Source: Gammaproteobacteria bacterium
Lineage (GTDB): Bacteria > Pseudomonadota > Gammaproteobacteria > SZUA-140
Direction of reading: 5' to 3'
NCBI GenBank assembly: GCA_016716465.1
Contig: JADJWH010000005.1
Coordinates: 1-64,000 of the forward strand
Length of the DNA stretch: 64,000 nt
Shown here: in pieces, positions 47,545 through 56,964 of the stretch
Layout: every line of letters begins with the position of its first letter
Numbering within the stretch: position 1 is the stretch's first letter
Program-made: the position numbers and the translations under genes
Notes under the pieces: generated by a model
Seen by the model: only the letters and a program-made list of their open reading frames with translations
The model's database searches: none
Told to the model about the DNA's origin: nothing

Positions 47545-49188
47545 ATGGGTATTTATCTGTTGATCCGTCTGGGGGCATTTCTGCTCATCCCTTTCGCCTA
47601 CTGGTCGACGGATCTGCTCAACTACAGCCAGGCGGGAAAGTCGGCGCTGCTCGGAGGATTGGCGGTGCTCGCCGTTTCCTCCTGGTCCGCCACCCGCGCG
47701 GTTTCCCGGGGCAATGCCGGTATCTGGTGGGTGATCGGCGTGGCGGCGCCGTTCGTATTCATCCTCGCCATGGAAGCCTTTCTGCGCGACTTCTTCGGCG
47801 TATCGCACGACGACGCAATCGTCATCGAGGCGCTCTTCAACAGCAACAGCGGTGAGGCGGCGGAGTTCGCCCTCGCCAACAGCCGCGGTCTGTTGAAGCA
47901 TCTGATATTTTTTATCTCGGCGCTCACGCTGTTCGGATTCGCCACCAGAGTGAGCAGCCGCTATCACCCGCCCGTGATCGGCGGGAGCCTGGGCGCAGGC
48001 GGCGGGAGGCGGCGGAGTTATTGGCCGGTGTTGACCTTCGGTGGCCTGTTCTTGCTTGTCCACCTGAACCCGACGATGCGCAAGGCGGATCCGTTTCTAT
48101 ACTTTCCACTCCGCTATGCCAAATGGGAATACGAAATCGAGAAGACCCGCCAATTGCAGGAACTGCTGCGCTCGACACAAAACGATCCCCGTTTGCAGTC
48201 GATGCGCTATGCCGGAGAGGGGGGGCGGACGGTGGTCTTTCTGCTGGGGGAGAGCACCACGCGGTTGAACTGGTCCCTGTATGGGTACCCGCGCGAGACG
48301 ACGCCGCAGCTACAGGCCGTCGCGGACGAACTCCTCGTCTTCCGGGACGTGATCACCGGATTTCCCGGTACCGACGGATCTATCAAGCAGATCTTCACCC
48401 CCGCCACGTTGCGGGAGCCGAATCTCTGGGCGAAGCAACCCGATCTCCTGACGATGGCCGGCCGTGCCGGCTACAAGACCTTCTGGCTGTCGAATCACAG
48501 CACGGATCGTCATGGCGCCGTATCCATCATTGCTTCTCACGCCGATGTGATTGCGCTCACCAACCAGGGCGGGTCGCGCGGCGAGGGATCTTATGACGAG
48601 GTCCTGCTGCCGGAATTTCAGCGGGCTCTCGCCGATCCCGCGCCGCGAAAATTCATCGTTCTGCACATGCTGGGGGCGCATCCCGCGTATCATTTTCGCT
48701 ATCCGGAGTCATTCGCGGTATTCGATGATGCGGATGACGAGGTCGCCCGACAGTTGAGCGGGCAGGGTCGTGCGCCCTGGGCCGTCATGATGCGGAACGA
48801 ATACGACAACGCCATGGTGTATATGGATCACCTGTTACGCGAGACGCTCGAAATGGCGCGCGCGCATGCCGCGTACACCCCGACGGCCTGGCTGTTTGCG
48901 CCCGACCACGGAGAGGATGTGGCCCATTACACCAATTTCGTCGGGCACAATTCCCGCGTACGGTCGATGTACGAGATCCCCCTGGTCTTCTGGTCTTCCG
49001 ATGGGCTCGGTGGCGGGTCAAGCAAGCGCGATATTCTGTGCGCACGCCCCTATCAGCTTGATGTACTGGACAACACCTTGCTGGGGCTCCTCGCGGTCCG
49101 GGGCGACTACTACGACGCGACCGGTGATCTGTTTTCACCGGAGTTTCGCCCGGCGGCGCGAGTCGCCAACGGTTTGCCCTATCCATAA
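47545..49188 (+). CDS. Sulfatase-fold phosphoethanolamine transferase (EptA/CptA-like)
   Basis: A 547-residue inner-membrane protein with four or five N-terminal hydrophobic segments (to about residue 190) and a periplasmic alkaline-phosphatase-type domain. LLGESTTRLNWSLYGYPRETTP holds the catalytic Thr and the metal-binding Glu, and FAPDHGED with NSRVRSMYEIPL are the second metal site and the C-terminal His-bearing region. It probably puts phosphoethanolamine on lipid A or core sugars. AGGGGG before ATG 47545 decides the start; the frame is open from 47455. It is divergent from asnB. Confidence 0.88.
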   Translation: MGIYLLIRLGAFLLIPFAYWSTDLLNYSQAGKSALLGGLAVLAVSSWSATRAVSRGNAGIWWVIGVAAPFVFILAMEAFLRDFFGVSHDDAIVIEALFNSNSGEAAEFALANSRGLLKHLIFFISALTLFGFATRVSSRYHPPVIGGSLGAGGGRRRSYWPVLTFGGLFLLVHLNPTMRKADPFLYFPLRYAKWEYEIEKTRQLQELLRSTQNDPRLQSMRYAGEGGRTVVFLLGESTTRLNWSLYGYPRETTPQLQAVADELLVFRDVITGFPGTDGSIKQIFTPATLREPNLWAKQPDLLTMAGRAGYKTFWLSNHSTDRHGAVSIIASHADVIALTNQGGSRGEGSYDEVLLPEFQRALADPAPRKFIVLHMLGAHPAYHFRYPESFAVFDDADDEVARQLSGQGRAPWAVMMRNEYDNAMVYMDHLLRETLEMARAHAAYTPTAWLFAPDHGEDVAHYTNFVGHNSRVRSMYEIPLVFWSSDGLGGGSSKRDILCARPYQLDVLDNTLLGLLAVRGDYYDATGDLFSPEFRPAARVANGLPYP

Positions 49189-49219
49189 ATGGCCGCCCGT
49201 TGATCCGTGCGGATGGCGT

Positions 49220-50341
49220 TCACTTGGGGACGGCGCCTTCGTCCGGGGACATCCCGCCTGAAAGCACGTGCAGGTAGCGCCGCGCCACGACATCGGATCG
49301 GTAGCGCTGCGCCGCTTCCCGCAGGACGGCGGGGGCAAGCGGCTGTTCCAGGCACTGCCTGATGCCGGTGGCCAGGGCGGCCGCATCGTTGGGTGGTATG
49401 AGCGGACCCCAGCGGCCGCTTTCCAGGATTTCGGCGGGACCGCTTGGACAATCGGTCGAAACCACGGGGACCCCCAGGGCCATGGCTTCGACCAGCACGT
49501 TGCCGAAACCCTCCCAGTTTGACGAGAGCGCCAGCACCGCGGATCTGCGGATAAAGCCGTAGGGATTCTTCTGATGTCCAAGAAAGGCGATGGCATCACT
49601 GTAGGGCGAGGTGCGGGCACGCTCGATGAGTCTGGGCTGTTCCGATCCCGTACCCACGAAAGCGAGCCGGCATTCCGTCGTAGTGCGCAACTGATCGAAG
49701 GCTTCGACCAGCAAGTCGGCGTTTTTCTGCGCTTCCATCCGTCCGACCCAAATGATGATCGGCATGCTTGGCGCATCAAACCACGGATGGCCGGGTGGGG
49801 TTTCCGCACGTGCGACCAGTGCCGGGGTCACGACGGGGTTCGGGATCACCGTGAGCCGGTGTTCCGGGATGTCAACGAGCTGGGAGAATGACCGGGCGAC
49901 TCCTTGCGAGACCGCCACGATGGCGTCGCAGCGGGGATAATACCGCCGTAGCGCGGCAATGCGGCTGTGGCGTTTGCCGGGGCGCAGTGCCTGCAGCGTC
50001 ATCCGGTAATCATTGTGAACATTCGCCACGACGGCCAGTGGAACGCGGCTGCAGGTCCGGGCGCGCAGGGCCCAGACCGTATGCCGCGCCACGGGTGTCA
50101 GGATGCCGACCGGGCGGCGGCGGCGCAGGTAACGAACGAGCCAGGGCAGTCTGGCGATCGGATGCGAACCGCCGCTTTCAATCACCGCGACCCCCGCGGG
50201 GATGTCGGGCGGTTCCGTCGGGCAGCGGTGATCGACGATAATATCGACCTCGATGCCCATGTCTCGCCAGCATGAGGCCAGATTGACGAGGTTGCGGCCG
50301 ATCCCGCCGTCGAGCGCCGGGGCCGTCAGCGCGATACGCAT
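49220..50341 (-). CDS. Family 4 glycosyltransferase
   Basis: A 373-residue GT-B enzyme. MRIALTAPALDGGIGRNLVNLA has the loop that binds the acceptor; the second domain reads IIWVGRMEAQKNADLLVEAFDQL and SSNWEGFGNVLVEAMALGVPVVSTDCPSGPAEIL, typical of GT4 enzymes using UDP- or GDP-sugars. It is similar in its C-terminal motif to the plus-strand GT4 at 54942-56063 (STDCPSGPxELL), which may be a paralogue. It precedes the ligase-like gene in the minus-strand direction by 59 bases downstream. Confidence 0.93.
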   Translation of the reverse strand: MRIALTAPALDGGIGRNLVNLASCWRDMGIEVDIIVDHRCPTEPPDIPAGVAVIESGGSHPIARLPWLVRYLRRRRPVGILTPVARHTVWALRARTCSRVPLAVVANVHNDYRMTLQALRPGKRHSRIAALRRYYPRCDAIVAVSQGVARSFSQLVDIPEHRLTVIPNPVVTPALVARAETPPGHPWFDAPSMPIIIWVGRMEAQKNADLLVEAFDQLRTTTECRLAFVGTGSEQPRLIERARTSPYSDAIAFLGHQKNPYGFIRRSAVLALSSNWEGFGNVLVEAMALGVPVVSTDCPSGPAEILESGRWGPLIPPNDAAALATGIRQCLEQPLAPAVLREAAQRYRSDVVARRYLHVLSGGMSPDEGAVPK

Positions 50342-50400
50342 GGATCACGCCGAATTACTGGACGGTTTGCCGGATCGGCGATCCGCGAATTCAATTTCAT

Positions 50401-51798
50401 TTATCCGTTATCCGTCGTCCGTACGGGGCGTGCTGCCGAGCGCGCCGCCCGCCGGGCGGGGATGGCGATACTGTAGAGCGCCCCGCCGACGACTAGCATC
50501 AGATAGGCGCCCGTACGGTAGCTCACATACGATTCGAAAAAGTTGGCGACGGCGAAAAACACCAGCCATGCCACGCCGAACACGGCGAAATCCATGGCGA
50601 CATGGCCGCTGCGGTAAGCGCGCACGAGACGCCTGCCGAGCACTATCAGCATGGAGCCGAATACCAGGGGGCCGGCGATACCGTAGCTGAGCCAGAGTTC
50701 GAGATAACTGTTATGAAAGTGGCCATATTGGCTAAGAGGTGCGGGCAGGTCAGCAGAGTCCAGGACGATCCTGCGCGCGGCACCGCCATAGCCCAGCAAC
50801 GGTCGCTTCGAGATGGCGTCGAATGCGGTTTTCCACAAGATCAGTCGGATAGTGGAGCTGTTGAATTGGGCATTGTTGATGGCGTCCAGGCGCAGATGTT
50901 CGATGGCCTCGAGTTCGACGGTCACGCGCTTGGTCATGCGCTCGAAGGAATTCATCGACAGGCCGGCGGCAATGACCAGGCCAAACGCGACCGTGATCCA
51001 GCTCAACCGTTTGATGAGGGCGCGGCCGGACAGGCGGCTGCTCAGCAGGAAGACAATGGAGGCGATGATCGCGAACGCGAACCCCAGCCAGGTCTGCCGG
51101 GTCTGGGCGCCGAGCACGACCGTTATCGTGCCTGCGAACAGCAGTATCCACAGCGCCCCCCAGCCCACGCGCACAGCGGGCGGGCGCCGGGCATCGAAGA
51201 AGCGGAACATGAAGCTCAGCAATCCGATCAGGACCGAGCCGAACAGGAGGCCGATATGTTCCGCATTATGGACGTTGAAATCCACCCGATGCCCCTTGAA
51301 CAATTGCTCCCAGGATACAAGGCCACCCTCGGTTTGAATGGTGATGAACAGGGCCGCGATGGCGATGGCAAAAACGATAAAGATGTTGCGTTCTTTGCCC
51401 CCAAGCCACCATCCTGCCATCAGAAACCAGAAGAACCTCAGATAATCCCGGCTATAGGAAAAGTGATCATACCCCCCGCCCCACGCACTGGCGGCCCACC
51501 AGTTCATTGCCAGCATCAGGCCCAGAAACAGGAACATCACAAGATAGAGCCAGGCATCCGGGTCCTCGCGACGTATCTGCCCGCCGGCGAGCAGCGTGAC
51601 GACGAGCAGGAGCCATTCGGTCTTGCGCGCCAGGGTCGGCTCAATGAAGTTGGAGAGTGAAAACAGCGCAATCGCGAACAGCGCGATCCAGACCAGGACG
51701 GGCGAGTGGGCCCTTGGGTAGGCGCCGGGGAAGCAGCGGTCGAGGCGGGGGGAGGCCGCCTCTGCGTCCCCGGTCGATTTATGCCCCCAGACCCTCAT
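50401..51798 (-). CDS. O-antigen ligase-like membrane protein (WaaL/Wzy fold)
   Basis: A 465-residue protein with about twelve hydrophobic segments and a large periplasmic loop. In that loop GHFHNSYLELWLSYG is the conserved His-containing motif of the O-antigen ligase/polymerase superfamily, preceded by RPLLGYGGAARRI. It could join O-antigen or a similar glycan to the lipid A core, or polymerise repeats; the two functions are not separable by sequence. A basic C-terminal stretch is cytoplasmic. It precedes the GT4 at 49220-50341. Confidence 0.88.
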   Translation of the reverse strand: MRVWGHKSTGDAEAASPRLDRCFPGAYPRAHSPVLVWIALFAIALFSLSNFIEPTLARKTEWLLLVVTLLAGGQIRREDPDAWLYLVMFLFLGLMLAMNWWAASAWGGGYDHFSYSRDYLRFFWFLMAGWWLGGKERNIFIVFAIAIAALFITIQTEGGLVSWEQLFKGHRVDFNVHNAEHIGLLFGSVLIGLLSFMFRFFDARRPPAVRVGWGALWILLFAGTITVVLGAQTRQTWLGFAFAIIASIVFLLSSRLSGRALIKRLSWITVAFGLVIAAGLSMNSFERMTKRVTVELEAIEHLRLDAINNAQFNSSTIRLILWKTAFDAISKRPLLGYGGAARRIVLDSADLPAPLSQYGHFHNSYLELWLSYGIAGPLVFGSMLIVLGRRLVRAYRSGHVAMDFAVFGVAWLVFFAVANFFESYVSYRTGAYLMLVVGGALYSIAIPARRAARSAARPVRTTDNG

Positions 51799-52104
51799 TT
51801 CAGGCTTCCCTGCGGCGTGACATCGCTCAATGTTAGCATGAAGGCGCGGGAGGATTTGTCGGGAGTAACAGCTCAGCGCGGTTTACTATGCTGGCCCCGA
51901 GGCTGTGGGAAGCTTCGGGGCCGGAGCGGAAATATCGATGATTGCCCATCCTGCCGGCGGGTTCCGATCGCGACGGTGCTTTTGCGGCGGATCATAGCAT
52001 GATTCAAACCGCCGGTGAGCGCCTCGCGGCGGGGTATCGGCCCGATCCCGCATCCCTTGTACCGCGCATCCGGAACGTATCGCCCGGCCGCGGGCCGATA
52101 TTCA
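51799..52104. other. Intergenic region between GT2 and the ligase-like gene
   Basis: The 306 bases contain a stem-loop at 51893-51922 (GGCCCCGA and complementary TCGGGGCC around a 14-base loop). No T-run follows on either strand. It should hold the promoter of the ligase-like gene, but I see no clear hexamers and no ops/JUMPstart sequence. Confidence 0.5.
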
Positions 52105-53037
52105 CTATCGCGGCGAGTTTGAGCGATGGCGCGATCTCGCCAGGCTGAGCCGGTCTGCCAGACTGCCGAGGTAGGCCTCGGGGGCGGACAGAAGCAGCAG
52201 CAGCTTGTCGGGCACTTCCCTGTACTGTTGGAAGATGCCGATACGGGCATTGAAGGAAGAGCGGGAAAAGCGCTTGTAATAGCTGCGCAGATTACGCCGG
52301 GTGTGGTACCGGCCGTGATCCACGATCTCCTCGAGAAAATATTGCCGATAGGCGCGGGGCGCGCTGGCAATGACGCGCCTCCGGTTCGCGCCGATGCCAT
52401 CGGGGAGATGCCCGGCATCGATGGCGATGATATTGGAAAAACGGGTTTTATACCGCTTTGCAATACGGATATCGATAAGACCGGGCCGGCAATAGCGTTC
52501 GCCTGTGAATACCGGATAGGGATATTCCCGCAGCACGTCCACGCGGTATGCACTCCTTTTTTCGCCCCGGGAGCGGCAGATCAGCCGTCGTTCGACATAG
52601 GTGGAATCCAGATACGGTTCCGGATAGGCGGAGGATGCGACACCGTTCTCCAGGCAGCGGAACTCGATGCTGGCGAAGGCCTCGTGTTCCTGCGCGGACA
52701 TCGACTGCCAGAGCCGCGATATCCTTTCGAGGGCGTCTTCCAGCAGGGTGTCATCCGAATCCAGGGTGAGGAACAGCGTGCCCCGGGCCAGGCTGACCGC
52801 ATGGTTGAAGGCGACATGTTTCCCCTGGTTCTTCTGGTAGATATATCGGAGATCGTGATAGGTCTCGTCTTTCAGGCGGTTGATCAGCGCGCGCGTGTCA
52901 TCGGTCGAGCCGTCGTCGATGACGATCAGCTCGAAGTCACGAAAGGTCGACCGGTAACAGCTGGCGATGGCGTCGCCAAGGCAGTAGGCGCGATTGTACG
53001 TCGGGAGAAATATCGTGAAAAACGGCGCACCGGTCAT
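52105..53037 (-). CDS. Family 2 glycosyltransferase
   Basis: A 310-residue GT-A enzyme starting PFFTIFLPTYNRAYCLGDAI, with ELIVIDDGSTDDT as the nucleotide-binding strand and LTLDSDDTLLE giving the metal-binding DxD (DSDD). It makes a glycosidic bond from a nucleotide sugar; specificity unknown. It begins 4 bases after the stop of the upstream gene at 53042 and so is co-transcribed with it. Confidence 0.93.
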   Translation of the reverse strand: MTGAPFFTIFLPTYNRAYCLGDAIASCYRSTFRDFELIVIDDGSTDDTRALINRLKDETYHDLRYIYQKNQGKHVAFNHAVSLARGTLFLTLDSDDTLLEDALERISRLWQSMSAQEHEAFASIEFRCLENGVASSAYPEPYLDSTYVERRLICRSRGEKRSAYRVDVLREYPYPVFTGERYCRPGLIDIRIAKRYKTRFSNIIAIDAGHLPDGIGANRRRVIASAPRAYRQYFLEEIVDHGRYHTRRNLRSYYKRFSRSSFNARIGIFQQYREVPDKLLLLLSAPEAYLGSLADRLSLARSRHRSNSPR

Positions 53038-53041
53038 TGCG

Positions 53042-53923
53042 TCAATATTCCTTGCCGGGGCGGGATGACGAAAGCAGGAACTCGAGATTCGAACCTTGAG
53101 CGGCAGCCCCCTTGTCCTGTCGCCAATTGAGTTTGTGGACGGGTGTGGCGTGGCCGGCGATAAACGTCTTCGCGGCGTCGTTGACCGCTGCGTTCATGCC
53201 GAGACGGTTCTGCAGGTACTCGGCAGGCGTATCGTACAGATGCGTCCTGTTCTTCCAGAGGGCCTTCAGCGGCGGGTTCCGGTCCAGCATGCGTTCGAAC
53301 AGATACATGTTGATGGGGTAGGGAAACAGCCGCAATATTTTCAGCACGAACCGAGAGAACCAGATATCGTTCGACACGATATGTCGCTTTCTGAGGCTCA
53401 TGAGTTTCCGGATGAGCTGCCTGCCCCAATAGGTGTTTCCCCGGAATCGGTTCGCATGCCAGAAGCCGATCATATCGGCCGTCCATTGCCGCAGGAGCGG
53501 GCTTTCCGCGTTGCCGGCCAGAAACCAGGTGGTCATGACGCGATCGCGCCTTTCACTGGCGAATGCGAAGAAGTGATCCTGATAATGGCGGGGCAGCCAG
53601 GCATCCAGGGGGTGCGCGCAGTACAGGCTGGCATCGGCCCATACACCGCCATGTACCGTCAGCAGTTTTACCCTGATGATATCGGAGAGCGCCTGCAAGG
53701 GAATATCCCGCCGCTTCTCCAGGCCTTCCAGGTCGATGACCTGTCGCAGCGAGGCCTGGTCGAGCACCCGGATATCCCAGCCGGGATTGAGTATGCGCCA
53801 GGAAGAAATGCATTGTTTTACCAAGAAAGGCGCGTGGTCCTCGCCCTGTGCCCAGAAGATCCACAGGGTTCTGGCCAACCTCGTATAGTCGGTGCGTTCG
53901 CTGGTGTCCGGGGTTGTGATCAT
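53042..53923 (-). CDS. Capsular-polysaccharide-synthesis type glycosyltransferase
   Basis: A 293-residue protein of the group that shares the GT32-like fold. IFWAQGEDHAPFLVKQCISSWR at the start and LSDIIRVKLLTVHGGVWADASLYC, with the DxS in place of the usual DxD, are the main signs, as in capsular polysaccharide synthesis proteins. It may transfer a sugar to a surface glycan. It is the first gene of a two-gene minus-strand unit and lies divergent from the methyltransferase at 54129. Confidence 0.82.
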   Translation of the reverse strand: MITTPDTSERTDYTRLARTLWIFWAQGEDHAPFLVKQCISSWRILNPGWDIRVLDQASLRQVIDLEGLEKRRDIPLQALSDIIRVKLLTVHGGVWADASLYCAHPLDAWLPRHYQDHFFAFASERRDRVMTTWFLAGNAESPLLRQWTADMIGFWHANRFRGNTYWGRQLIRKLMSLRKRHIVSNDIWFSRFVLKILRLFPYPINMYLFERMLDRNPPLKALWKNRTHLYDTPAEYLQNRLGMNAAVNDAAKTFIAGHATPVHKLNWRQDKGAAAQGSNLEFLLSSSRPGKEY

Positions 53924-54128
53924 TTATGCCGGTCTTTGCGCAGGGACTCGTATCCGTCGGTCATGGCTGAATGTCGGTTGGGCGACATGTGGGGGGCGGT
54001 CATTCCATCATTATGATAGGCTGATGCGCTGCGCCGCGCAGAGGAGCCTGCGTGCGCCAACTTGCCGTCCGATCGCCCGGCGGGAGTGCGCAAGTTGATG
54101 GCAAACGAATATAAATTGATTCGGTGGA

Positions 54129-54854
54129 ATGATCAACGAAGCGAAATGGAGGCCGAGCAAATACGTCTTCCGGGGCGACAGGCTGGTTGCGTCCCGAGAC
54201 CCCGACGTCGTTGGCAAGAGTTCCAGACTGATCGCGGATATCACCGCGCGTTTGTACCAGACCCATATTCCGGGATTCGTGCGGGGGCGTCTGCTGGACC
54301 TCGGCTGCGGGCAGGTCCCGCTCTTCGGGGTCTATCGAAACTATGCGAGTGAGGTGATTTGTATCGACTGGGAGAATACCCCGCACCGGAGCGAGCACCT
54401 GGATCATGTGTGCGACCTCGGCGGGCGCTTGCCGCTATCCGACGGAGAGTTCAACACCATCATACTTTCCGATGTGCTCGAGCATATCCCCCAGCCCGAA
54501 AACCTGTGGCGGGAAATGGCGCGAATCTCGGCCGACAAGGCCATCGTGATGATGAATACCCCATTCTTTTACCGCCTGCACGAGGTGCCGCATGACTATT
54601 ACCGATATACCGAGTTCGCGCTCAGGCGGTTCGCCAGCCTTGCCGGGTTCAGGATACTCCTGCTGCAGCCCGTAGGCGGAATACCGGAGATCTTTGCTGA
54701 TCTTCTGGCCAAACGATTCAAGTCCCTTGCCATACCGATACAGTACCTGACGGGCCTCTTCCTGAAGACGGCGGCGGGGCGCAGGCTGTCCGAGAAGACG
54801 GGCGGACAATACCCGCTGGGATATTTTCTGGTGGCTGAAAAAGGCGATGCCTGA
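54129..54854 (+). CDS. AdoMet-dependent methyltransferase
   Basis: A 241-residue class I methyltransferase: LLDLGCGQVPL is motif I, NTIILSDVLEHIPQP the substrate/AdoMet stretch, and later PHDYYRYTEFALRRFA. Such proteins in glycan clusters methylate sugars or form non-reducing-end caps, but the target is not known. A short open frame precedes it; GGTGGA just before ATG 54129 is a weak site. The GT4 at 54942 follows 87 bases later. Confidence 0.9.
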   Translation: MINEAKWRPSKYVFRGDRLVASRDPDVVGKSSRLIADITARLYQTHIPGFVRGRLLDLGCGQVPLFGVYRNYASEVICIDWENTPHRSEHLDHVCDLGGRLPLSDGEFNTIILSDVLEHIPQPENLWREMARISADKAIVMMNTPFFYRLHEVPHDYYRYTEFALRRFASLAGFRILLLQPVGGIPEIFADLLAKRFKSLAIPIQYLTGLFLKTAAGRRLSEKTGGQYPLGYFLVAEKGDA

Positions 54855-54941
54855 CACCGCGCAAACGGGAAGATTCGGCAGGGATGCGGGCCGGTGGCGT
54901 ATGCGCCGGTGTTTTGTGTCGGCCGGCGCATCGGTATCAAG

Positions 54942-56063
54942 ATGAACGGGGAGCCGCGGCGACTGGCCGTGCTGGTGTCGTTTTCGGGCGATGGCGGCGT
55001 CGAACGCATGATGATCAATCTGCTGTGCGGGATGGCCGCTCACGGTACGGAGATCGACCTCCTGCTGATCAAGGCGGCAAGCACCCGCCTTGACCAGTTG
55101 CCGTCCACGGTCAGGATCATCAGGCTCGGCAGCCGCCATACCTTTGCGAATCTTCCCGCCCTGGTACGTTACCTGCGCGCGGCGCGCCCCTCGGCGCTGC
55201 TCGCCGCCAAGCACCGTGCATTGCTGCTCGCCTTGTGGGCGCGCCGCCTGAGCGGAATTCCCGTCCGGGTGGTCGGCAGGATCGGCACCACGGTGTCCGC
55301 CGCGCTCGAAGGCAAGAGCCGGTTCCGTTATGCCCTCTGGGCATGGTCAGTACGCCGGTTCTACCCCCGGGCCGATGTCGTCGTGGCGGTGTCGGAGGGC
55401 GTGGCGGACGACATTCGTGCAATGGGCGCGACAGCGGCGCGGCTGCAGGTGATCCGCAATCCGGTGGTGACGCCCGGACTCGAGGCACTGGCGCGGGAGA
55501 CGCCGCCGCACCCGTGGCTGACAGAACCCGCCGGGCCGCCGGTGATCCTCGGCATGGGACGCTTCACCGAGCAGAAGGATTTCGCCACGCTGATCCGCGC
55601 GTTTGCCCGCGTGCGCGCCAGTCGCGCATGTCGCCTGATACTGCTGGGGCGCGGACGACTGCAGTCAGTGTATGAGATGTTGGCAACACAACTCGGCGTT
55701 GCTGAAGACATAGCCTTTCCCGGTTTCGCCGAGAATCCGTACAGTTTCCTGGCGTGCGCGCGCCTGTTCGTGTTGTCCTCGGCCTGGGAGGGCTCGCCCA
55801 ATGCCCTGACCGAGGCGCTCGCGCTGGGTGTACCGGTGGTTTCCACCGACTGTCCAAGCGGGCCGCGCGAACTGCTCGACGCAGGCCGCTACGGCGCCCT
55901 GGTACCCGTCGGCGATGACGTGGCGCTGGCGCGCGCGATGGCCGCGACCCTGGACGATCCCTTGCCCGCGGCCGAGTTGCGCCCGGCGGCGGCGGAATAT
56001 ACCGTGGAAAGCAGCGCGCGTGCCTATCTGGCGGCGCTGGGCATGATCGATCGAGGAGCCTGA
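54942..56063 (+). CDS. Family 4 glycosyltransferase
   Basis: A 373-residue GT-B enzyme beginning MNGEPRRLAVLVSFSGDGGVERMM, with GMGRFTEQKDFATLIRAFA and SAWEGSPNALTEALALGVPVVSTDCP in the C-domain. It is similar to GT4 enzymes of O-antigen and teichuronic-acid type. The start is uncertain: a GTG at 54894 would add 16 residues. The sulfotransferase begins 5 bases after its stop, so both are one transcript and may act on the same glycan. Confidence 0.9.
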   Translation: MNGEPRRLAVLVSFSGDGGVERMMINLLCGMAAHGTEIDLLLIKAASTRLDQLPSTVRIIRLGSRHTFANLPALVRYLRAARPSALLAAKHRALLLALWARRLSGIPVRVVGRIGTTVSAALEGKSRFRYALWAWSVRRFYPRADVVVAVSEGVADDIRAMGATAARLQVIRNPVVTPGLEALARETPPHPWLTEPAGPPVILGMGRFTEQKDFATLIRAFARVRASRACRLILLGRGRLQSVYEMLATQLGVAEDIAFPGFAENPYSFLACARLFVLSSAWEGSPNALTEALALGVPVVSTDCPSGPRELLDAGRYGALVPVGDDVALARAMAATLDDPLPAAELRPAAAEYTVESSARAYLAALGMIDRGA

Positions 56064-56068
56064 TCCGG

Positions 56069-56731
56069 ATGTTGCTGTCGCACCGTTACCGCTTTCTTTT
56101 CGTACACATCGCCAAGACCGGGGGGACGAGCGTTCGCGCGGCGTTGCAGCGCCGCATGTGGGCCGATCCCTGGCGCATCCCGATGTTCCTCTGCAGCCGC
56201 TTGAGTCACCTCAGCGGCCACCGTCTGGCCTGCAAATTGCCGCGTCACGCCAAGGCCATCGCGGCACGCGAGATGTTGCCGCACGAGTTCTATCAATCCC
56301 TGTTCAAGTTCTGTTTCGTGCGTAATCCCTGGGATCTGCAGGTGAGTTCCTTTCATCACATCCGGCGCGAGCGGCCGCATCTGCTGGAAGGCATCGATGA
56401 CTTCGCGAGCTTCATCCGTTACAAGCTCGATCCCGAGCGTCCCTATCAGTATCACATGGATATTTCCGTCGAGCGCCAGAGCGATTATGTGACCGACCAG
56501 CACGGCAATACGATCATCGATTTCATCGGGCGGTTCGAGCGGCTGGAGGAAGATTATGCCTATATCCTGCGGCGCATCGGTTTCGAGGTGGCATCGCTGC
56601 CGCAACGCCGCACGGCGACCGACCGGCGCGACTACCGGGGTTATTACACGGACGACCTCGCGGAGCGGGTGGGCGCACATTACCGCGAGGATATCGAGCG
56701 GTTCGGTTACCGCTTCGATGACGCTGGATAG
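56069..56731 (+). CDS. Sulfotransferase (family 2-type, PAPS-dependent)
   Basis: A 220-residue cytoplasmic protein. HIAKTGGTS at 13-21 is the 5'-phosphosulfate loop and FVRNPWD at 83-89 the 3'-phosphate site of PAPS enzymes; the rest resembles bacterial and carbohydrate sulfotransferase family 2 proteins. It is linked to a GT4 gene, so a sulfated surface sugar is likely. PAPS would need APS kinase, which is not in this window; ATP sulfurylase (sat) is. It ends 7 bases from the convergent CHCC gene. Confidence 0.88.
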   Translation: MLLSHRYRFLFVHIAKTGGTSVRAALQRRMWADPWRIPMFLCSRLSHLSGHRLACKLPRHAKAIAAREMLPHEFYQSLFKFCFVRNPWDLQVSSFHHIRRERPHLLEGIDDFASFIRYKLDPERPYQYHMDISVERQSDYVTDQHGNTIIDFIGRFERLEEDYAYILRRIGFEVASLPQRRTATDRRDYRGYYTDDLAERVGAHYREDIERFGYRFDDAG

Positions 56732-56738
56732 GACTGTT

Positions 56739-56954
56739 TCAGCGGTCGTCGACGAGGGTGTAGCGGGCGCCGCAGTACGGACATACGGCTTCGCCCGTTT
56801 CCTCGATCGGGAGGAACACCCGCGGGTGTGAATTCCACAGGCTGGTACCCGGCAGCGGGCAGTGCAGCGGCAGTTCGGCGCGGCTGACGCGGTAATAGCC
56901 GCGCGCGTCTGTCAGAGGCTCGGTTTTGTCACCGCTTTGGCCGGCAGTCGGCAT
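56739..56954 (-). CDS. CHCC-type zinc-finger domain protein
   Basis: A 71-residue protein. A Cys (HCPLPGTSLWNSHPRVFLP) and His are followed by GEAVCPYCGARYTL, giving the Cys-His-Cys-Cys set of the zf-CHCC family, also found in the NDUFS6 subunit of complex I. Many bacterial members are encoded near ilvE and core genes, as here. The first 25 residues look disordered. It is 10 bases from ilvE. Function unknown. Confidence 0.9.
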   Translation of the reverse strand: MPTAGQSGDKTEPLTDARGYYRVSRAELPLHCPLPGTSLWNSHPRVFLPIEETGEAVCPYCGARYTLVDDR

Positions 56955-56964
56955 GGGCGTCTCC

